From NCBI GenBank assembly GCA_935421135.1, contig OW285195.1:9268391-9332390 (forward strand): a DNA stretch of 64,000 bases, given 5' to 3'. Positions 58,549 through 64,000 of the stretch are shown here, piece by piece (position 1 is the first letter of the stretch; every line of letters begins with the position of its first letter). The position numbers and the translations under genes are program-made. This DNA comes from Bugulina stolonifera. Taxonomy: Eukaryota; Bryozoa; Gymnolaemata; Cheilostomatida; Bugulidae. The notes beneath the pieces were generated by a model. It ran no database searches. It was not told where the DNA came from and worked only from the letters and a program-made list of their open reading frames with translations.

Positions 58549-61500
58549 AGAGGTCACTGATAGCAATGTAGAGATCTAGTGCTAGCAACTGCAGACAGTA
58601 GTATATTATGTTCTAACAAATCAATTGTGATTCTATGTTACTATTGTATTACATGCAATACAGCCTTAGTGACAATCAAAGATTATTTACATGTATGTTG
58701 TTACATATTTACAGTATGTCATGCCTTGCACATGCTATTAACATAAGTCACAATGCTATATAGCCTTTACCATTTTTAATGTGGTAATATTATTGAAGGT
58801 TTCTATTTTGGTTTTTCTGTACAATGTAATGTAGTTGATATGAAGAAGAATCAACCAAGTTATTGATCGATGTGGTTAGATGGAAACCAAGGCTTTTTAA
58901 AGTTTTCTATCAATGATCAATGCTATTAGACTGCCTTACACTTAAACTTTTGCAAGTACCTGCCTTAACCTAGCCCAAGGTTTCACAGACCTCAAATGGT
59001 CGATGTAAGGTTGGTTCCACAGGCTACTGTTTTATCAATATAGTATTACTATTATTATAGTCTTGCTCAAGAATCCATCTGTATTTCAGTTGCTATATTA
59101 TTATATCACACAGTATACTGTACACTAATTCAATTCATTTACTAACCTGAACACCTACTAAATAACAGTGAACTCTGTGATTCCTAATGAATAAACTGTT
59201 GATGAATGTATACTTGTCAAGTTACTTCTGCTCTAAATAAAGAGGATTGGTGAAGCGGAGTGACAACCCATGCAACCAGAAATGTCATACCTAAATTCCC
59301 TTCATAAAAATAAACGTTTTGTTGCTTGCCTTGAGAATATTAACACCAACCTGCCACCTATCACCTAATCTCATTAGGCCTAATGATATGACCCAGTATG
59401 GAGCAGCACAACACTAATAATCCTTCCAACAGCTGACTCATGCTAAAGAGATATGAACTGTACTCTCTAACATCTTAGATCAGATTAGAACCCAGGCTCA
59501 CTGGGTAACCCATGGGCACCCCCTTTCAACCAATATTTTAATATCATAGCTTCCTTGGAAATTTGTAAATTCAGCTTAGAGTGTGTTTTAAACAGTTTCC
59601 ATTTTTTACGGTGTCCCTATACAGGCCTACAAAAGTAAATGTTAGTTTTTTCATTAAGACTTAGTCTACAGCTCTATTTCGCTGTTTTCTAAAAGTTTTG
59701 TATTTTTTCAGTCAAAATTATGCTTCTGAGAGCAATTGTAGACTGTGATCCAAATGCCAGACCGCACAATCACTGGACACCCCCTTCCAGCCAATATTTT
59801 GGATTTCATAGCCTCCTTGAAAATTTGTTGAGGATTAAATAAAGCCTAGACTGTGTTCTAAACTTCCAGCTACTAATTTATATTTAGTGGATCTTAGTCT
59901 ACATTATGAAGCTTTCTTCAATTTACTGTAATAATGCACCCAAGCCTGTGTTCCCTAGATTTACAACAATGGTTCCCATGGATATCTTGTCACTATTATA
60001 ATGTTAAATCACCTGGCTATAGCTTTTTGCACAATATACAGTTTTATTGTGTTATCATAATATGCATTGTATGTAAAAGTGATATAAAATATAAAAAAAT
60101 CTTTCTTGTTTATTTGACTTTTAACATTATATGAAGTCTTTTACATAGCAATATCACAGGAAGTAACTATTGGGAATAATCCATACAGGGTATATTACAT
60201 AAAGATAGTGTGCTAAGTATATTACCATAAATAAAATAACATACATGTAAATGGGACCTCACCTTTCTCTTCTCAATTTGAACAAAAGTAAATTAATTTG
60301 AGAAAGGACAACTTCTAATTATGATCAATAGCTTATTAGTGGTAATGAATACAGATGTTATAAAAGTACATGACTTGCATATATTATAATATTTTATATA
60401 ATGCAATGCCTATTATAATAAGAAAGAAGTCTAATCTTCCTATCAGCAGGAATATATCTCTACGTTTGTACCACAGGACACCATAACTAGTATTAGTAAA
60501 GCAAGACACATTTTTTATAGCTTTTTGATGGTATACCTTTATTTTATAGACAGGTGATTCTTGCAATGAAAGGAGCATAGAAAAGAAAGTCTTTGTTGCC
60601 TATTATATTATACACATGTAAGTGGCCCTTAATTTTCTGTAACATTATATATTCTCAGATGATGATGCTTGAACAAGCATCAAAATATTATGATTATAAT
60701 CAAAAAGCTATAAAAAATGTGCCTTATTCATCATCAGACTATTAGCTTACATCAACATTCTCTAATAACTAATATAATAGTTACCCATTTTATGATTATA
60801 CATGTAGAAGTAGGTACATGTACATGTATATAACACTATATATATATAATATACTACACTTAAGTGTTATCTCCCCCTGGATAGCACATCCTCTGGGCAC
60901 TTTAGAGGTAGATCCATCATCAATTTCTTCCCAAAAGGAAAACAGAGTAGGCACAGCCGTCTCTTGAGCTTTCCCAACCAATACAGAGTGACAAGAGATC
61001 AGTAAATGTTTAAAACGAATTTTAATCAATTAATATTCTCCTGAACTGAACCATTCTGTACAAAAATTGACATTTCTATTACATTGCTTGTTGTAACTTG
61101 ATTGCTTAATCATATGACTTACATGGTATGGAGGGGGACTTGGCAAGCATGGGGAGATCGAAATATTCTACATAGATATTACACTTACTTTAGCTACCCG
61201 GTTACAATCATTATGTGAAATCTTCTACGCTGTGAAACTTGCACTACTGGCCCATTATGGTGAACTATGTTTTGTCGAACTGGTTACTTACACATCATGT
61301 AGACAGTTTCCAAACCAAAGTAGCAAACTACAGCTTTAGACAATTTGGTGTGGAAGCCAAAATAAAGCTTAATGCTAGTAAGTAAGGCAGTGCAACTCCC
61401 ACAAATTCTTGCCACCTTCCCCTCCCAGTATACATATTTTGGACCTAGTTCAAGGAGTTGTGTCCTCCAATGCTACATATTCTCAATGCTGTATATTATT

Positions 61501-62038
61501 CTCAATGCTGTATATTATTCTCAATGCTGTATATTATTCTCAATGCTGTATATTATTCTCAATGCTGTATATTATTCTCAATGCTGTATATTATTCTCAA
61601 TGCTGTATATTATTCTCAATGCTGTATATTATTCTCAATGCTGTATATTATTCTCAATGCTGTATATTATTCTCAATGCTGTATATTATTCTCAATGCTG
61701 TATATTATTCTCAATGCTGCATATTCTCTATGTTTAAAACTTTATGAAAAATAAGCAGGCACTGTAATAAGATCTATTCTAATATTGTATTTTGTATCAA
61801 ATTGAATGTGTACATAAATCAGGTAACAGGTGTTTGAAGAAAAATATTTACATATGTAAACTGAGCCTACACCGTGATAATTATTTTATACCATATGTTA
61901 TAATAATATATATAATTTATATACACGTATGAAACATATACACAGTGCATTAGCCATGTACATAGTAATGGGAAAGCCCTCCTGTCAAATGTTTGCAGTA
62001 TTGCTTTATAATCAGTAGAAGAGAAAGATAGAAACACT
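58549..62038. other. Intergenic region; minisatellite but no gene recognised
   Basis: This covers the 3' flanks of SAXO4 (+) and POLR2D (-), which converge here. Apart from the 19-bp array at 61479-61724 and AT-rich sequence I see no supported gene. A minus-strand open frame at 60850-61029 (LLISCHSVLVGKAQETAVPT) looks protein-like but has no recognised family or clear splice sites. Confidence 0.4.
61479..61724. repeat. 19-bp minisatellite, about 13 copies
   Basis: Head-to-tail ATTCTCAATGCTGTATATT, almost without variation. The three overlapping open frames across it come from a period that is not a multiple of three and contains no stop. Confidence 0.93.
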
Positions 62039-62509
62039 TCAGTACTGAAAGCTTCTTTTGGTCTTCATGTCATCTAGTATAGGCTGTAGTTCTTCATCTA
62101 GAAACCTATCCTCCATGCTAAAACACAAACAATTAAACTGCTTCATCTGATAGGATTGACCAATCACTAACAAGGTATAAATCACAGACAGAAGTACAAC
62201 CAATCAGCATTAACTGCAGCTAGGGCAGATGAAGACAAATAACTACTACTAAAAGGGTCATCTAATATCTTCTAAGGAAATAAAACAGCTTCTTGCAAAG
62301 CAGCTGAAGTTCTATGAGAATGAGCAGCTTTGGAACAGTAGAGTGTATACCCAAACCAACCCTACAATTGAGAGTTGTCTCATGTTGTTCACTGAGAATA
62401 CAAACAACAATCTAACCTGGGGATCAGAGTTTTGGCTTCCTCAGCAGTCTCTGGGGCTAAGTTAGCCAGAGCAGCCAACTCAAACTTGTGCACCCTCTTC
62501 TGTAGAAGC
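62039..62509 (-). CDS. POLR2D: RNA polymerase II subunit RPB4, last two exons
   Basis: Read on the - strand: exon 62509-62417 encodes [19 protein letters not shown], then [11 protein letters not shown]. After the intron 62416-62118, exon 62117-62039 encodes [16 protein letters not shown], then MKTKRSFQY and stop (62041-62039). The junction is in phase (AG|C, Ser). This is nearly the same as the C-terminus of metazoan RPB4 (HKFELACLANL, PETAEE, ILDDIQTKRSFQY in human). RPB4 forms the stalk of RNA polymerase II with RPB7. About 55 of roughly 140 residues are here. Earlier exons must lie at higher coordinates, beyond the LTR at 62541-63324, which therefore sits in a POLR2D intron. Confidence 0.92.
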
Positions 62510-62540
62510 CTTCAATTAATGGTAAAGCACACATTAGTAT

Positions 62541-63324
62541 TGTAATGGTACAGGACATTTGTATACGACTCCAGCTACCGACAAAGACCTACAGCACCCT
62601 AAGTGCCTAGTAGTTGTCACAGCGCTACTCAGCTGACACTCAAACTCTCATAATTAGCTGCTCGTATACCCACATTCAAATGTATTGCATGTTAAACCAT
62701 TTAATTACTGTCTATATACGGGTATTCATGTGTTTATACCCATTACATACTGATATGCATTCATGTATGATTATTACCAAGTCTTTTATGCCTTTTATAC
62801 CCATGTACAGAGGCCCGACCTCTCAGAATCCATTGATATTCATTTTGTACATGAATTGGACCATTATAAGCAACTTTTGTATAACCCGACCTATTTTGGG
62901 TCGGCCGTCGGGCTTCTGGCGGCCATCTTGTTGCGCAACTTCCGGACGACCTCACGTCGTCTTTTCCCGACCTTACATCGGCCGGAAGTCTTTATACTAT
63001 ATAAAGGGCACTGTTTTACTGTTCATTGTCTCAGTCTTCACTTGGCTTTCAATAAAGACACATCTATACTTGATACAGAGACTTTCACTTCCTTTTGTCA
63101 GGTCATTCGCTTAGCGAACCGCCTACTAGGTCGGATCACTCTCTTTCAACGTATAGTCTGAAGGTCAGATTTGGGACCAGACGGGTCGTCTCTGGTAGTT
63201 ATTGGGCTACTGAGACCGCTCGATCTTTCATGTAATGCGAAGTCCTATTACCACTCATAGGCACTTCATTTCTGGGTCGATAGTCGTCCAAGGACGACCG
63301 CACCAAATCACAGAAACCATTACA
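62541..63324 (+). mobile_element. Solo LTR, 784 bp, flanked by GTAT
   Basis: It starts TGTAATGGTACAGG and ends ATTACA. GTAT lies at 62537-62540 and 63325-63328. It is very close to the solo LTR at 46852 over its whole length, with the same TATATAAAGGGCA and AATAAAGACAC signals. It lies antisense to POLR2D, within its intron. Confidence 0.92.
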
Positions 63325-63436
63325 GTATTACACATTATATACACAGAGTGCTCACAATTACAGGAACGCCATCTACCAAATCACTGACTTCAGTTCAACA
63401 AAAATATTGGAACTGTTTGCTCAATTAACTTTAATG

Positions 63437-63980
63437 CTAGGGCCACACTGACGCGATATTTTGTGCGAATAGCGAATTTTGGCCAAAGGCGAATTCGCAA
63501 ATTATAATCGAGCATGCCACACTGCAAAAGCTATAAGCGAATTCGCATTGATTTCACCCAATGAGGGATCAAAAATTATTATCCCCGGTCACGTTTCTCA
63601 TTCACTGCAGAACTAGAACTCCGAAAAATGTAAAATAAAAATATAATTAAAATAGAATAATTATTTTATTCTTACTTTCATTGTTTTACACAATTCTTGC
63701 AAACGGAAGTAGTCATTTTATTCATCAGTTAAAATAAATATTTTAATATAATAATTTAAACTCATGATTGATTGAAAATCCGTGGCTCTGAACACGTGAC
63801 AGTAACGTGACAAGTAAAAATTGGCCAATCACAAATTAGCGAGTTGCGAATTAGCTGATTGAGATCAGCGAGTGCGAAATCGCTAATTTTGCGCGAATCA
63901 GCACAAAATTTGCGATTTGCGAATTCGCCTTTGGCCAAAATTCGCAATTCGCACAAAAAATCGCGTCAGTGTGGCCCTAG
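63437..63980. mobile_element. MITE with long terminal inverted repeats, 544 bp
   Basis: CTAGGGCCACACTGACGCGA at 63437 is matched inverted at 63980. The inverted repeats run about 70 bp with few mismatches and include the palindromic GCGAATTCGC. The interior is AT-rich and has no ORF. ATG/CAT bases just outside extend the symmetry, so the exact ends and target duplication are uncertain. Confidence 0.85.
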
Positions 63981-64000
63981 CATAATAGTGTTGGTGACAT

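Noticed and set aside
60796..61029. Minus-strand open frame with protein-like composition
   Set aside because: No recognised domain, runs into an AT-rich low-complexity tail, and no good acceptor upstream.

Overview
This is eukaryotic, almost certainly metazoan, AT-rich genomic DNA. Nearly all coding sequence is in short exons with GT..AG introns of roughly 100-900 bp, there are LTR retroelements, and three genes match animal families: an RNA polymerase II subunit (POLR2D), the ciliary protein SAXO4/PPP1R32 and a galactose-3-O-sulfotransferase. The style suggests an early-branching or other invertebrate, perhaps a sponge. That is inference; nothing here fixes the species.

Left two thirds (1-42131, + strand): one giant gene that enters the window already in progress. 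I could chain 58 exons whose phases are all compatible, about 7,480 residues. The ectodomain is a roughly 9-kb internal tandem repeat. Each unit has six sushi/CCP-like modules, a small linker, three discoidin/F5-8C-like modules, two further Cys modules, two more F5/8C-like modules and (unit 1 only) a closing sushi module. Unit 1 is 35-8862, unit 2 is 9079-24892, and a shortened divergent unit 3 is 25013-28021. A single 12.8-kb exon (28490-41308) follows, encoding a Thr/Ser/Pro-rich mucin stalk of about 145 copies of a 29-residue repeat. Two small exons then end in a hydrophobic tail typical of a GPI-anchor signal. The architecture suggests a very long, heavily O-glycosylated cell-surface recognition or adhesion protein.

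The introns of unit 2 record transposition, and unit 1 supplies the empty sites. A 951-bp solo LTR lies at 11731-12681. A complete, apparently very young LTR element lies at 15146-20157, with LTRs that read as identical, a tRNA-Leu-type primer site and only a gag-like ORF, no pol. Related solo LTRs lie at 43219-43934 (- strand), 46852-47638 and 62541-63324, each with a 4-bp target duplication.

Right third: a Gal3ST-like sulfotransferase (exons 47956-50693, +; a possible membrane-anchor exon at 45576), SAXO4 (53173-58548, +, ten exons, complete), and the last two exons of POLR2D (62039-62509, -). A 544-bp terminal-inverted-repeat MITE (63437-63980) closes the window. Between the genes are minisatellites, hairpins and long stretches where I see nothing. 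The sulfotransferase family includes enzymes that sulfate galactose on mucin-type glycans, so its position next to a giant mucin is suggestive, but a functional link is speculation.
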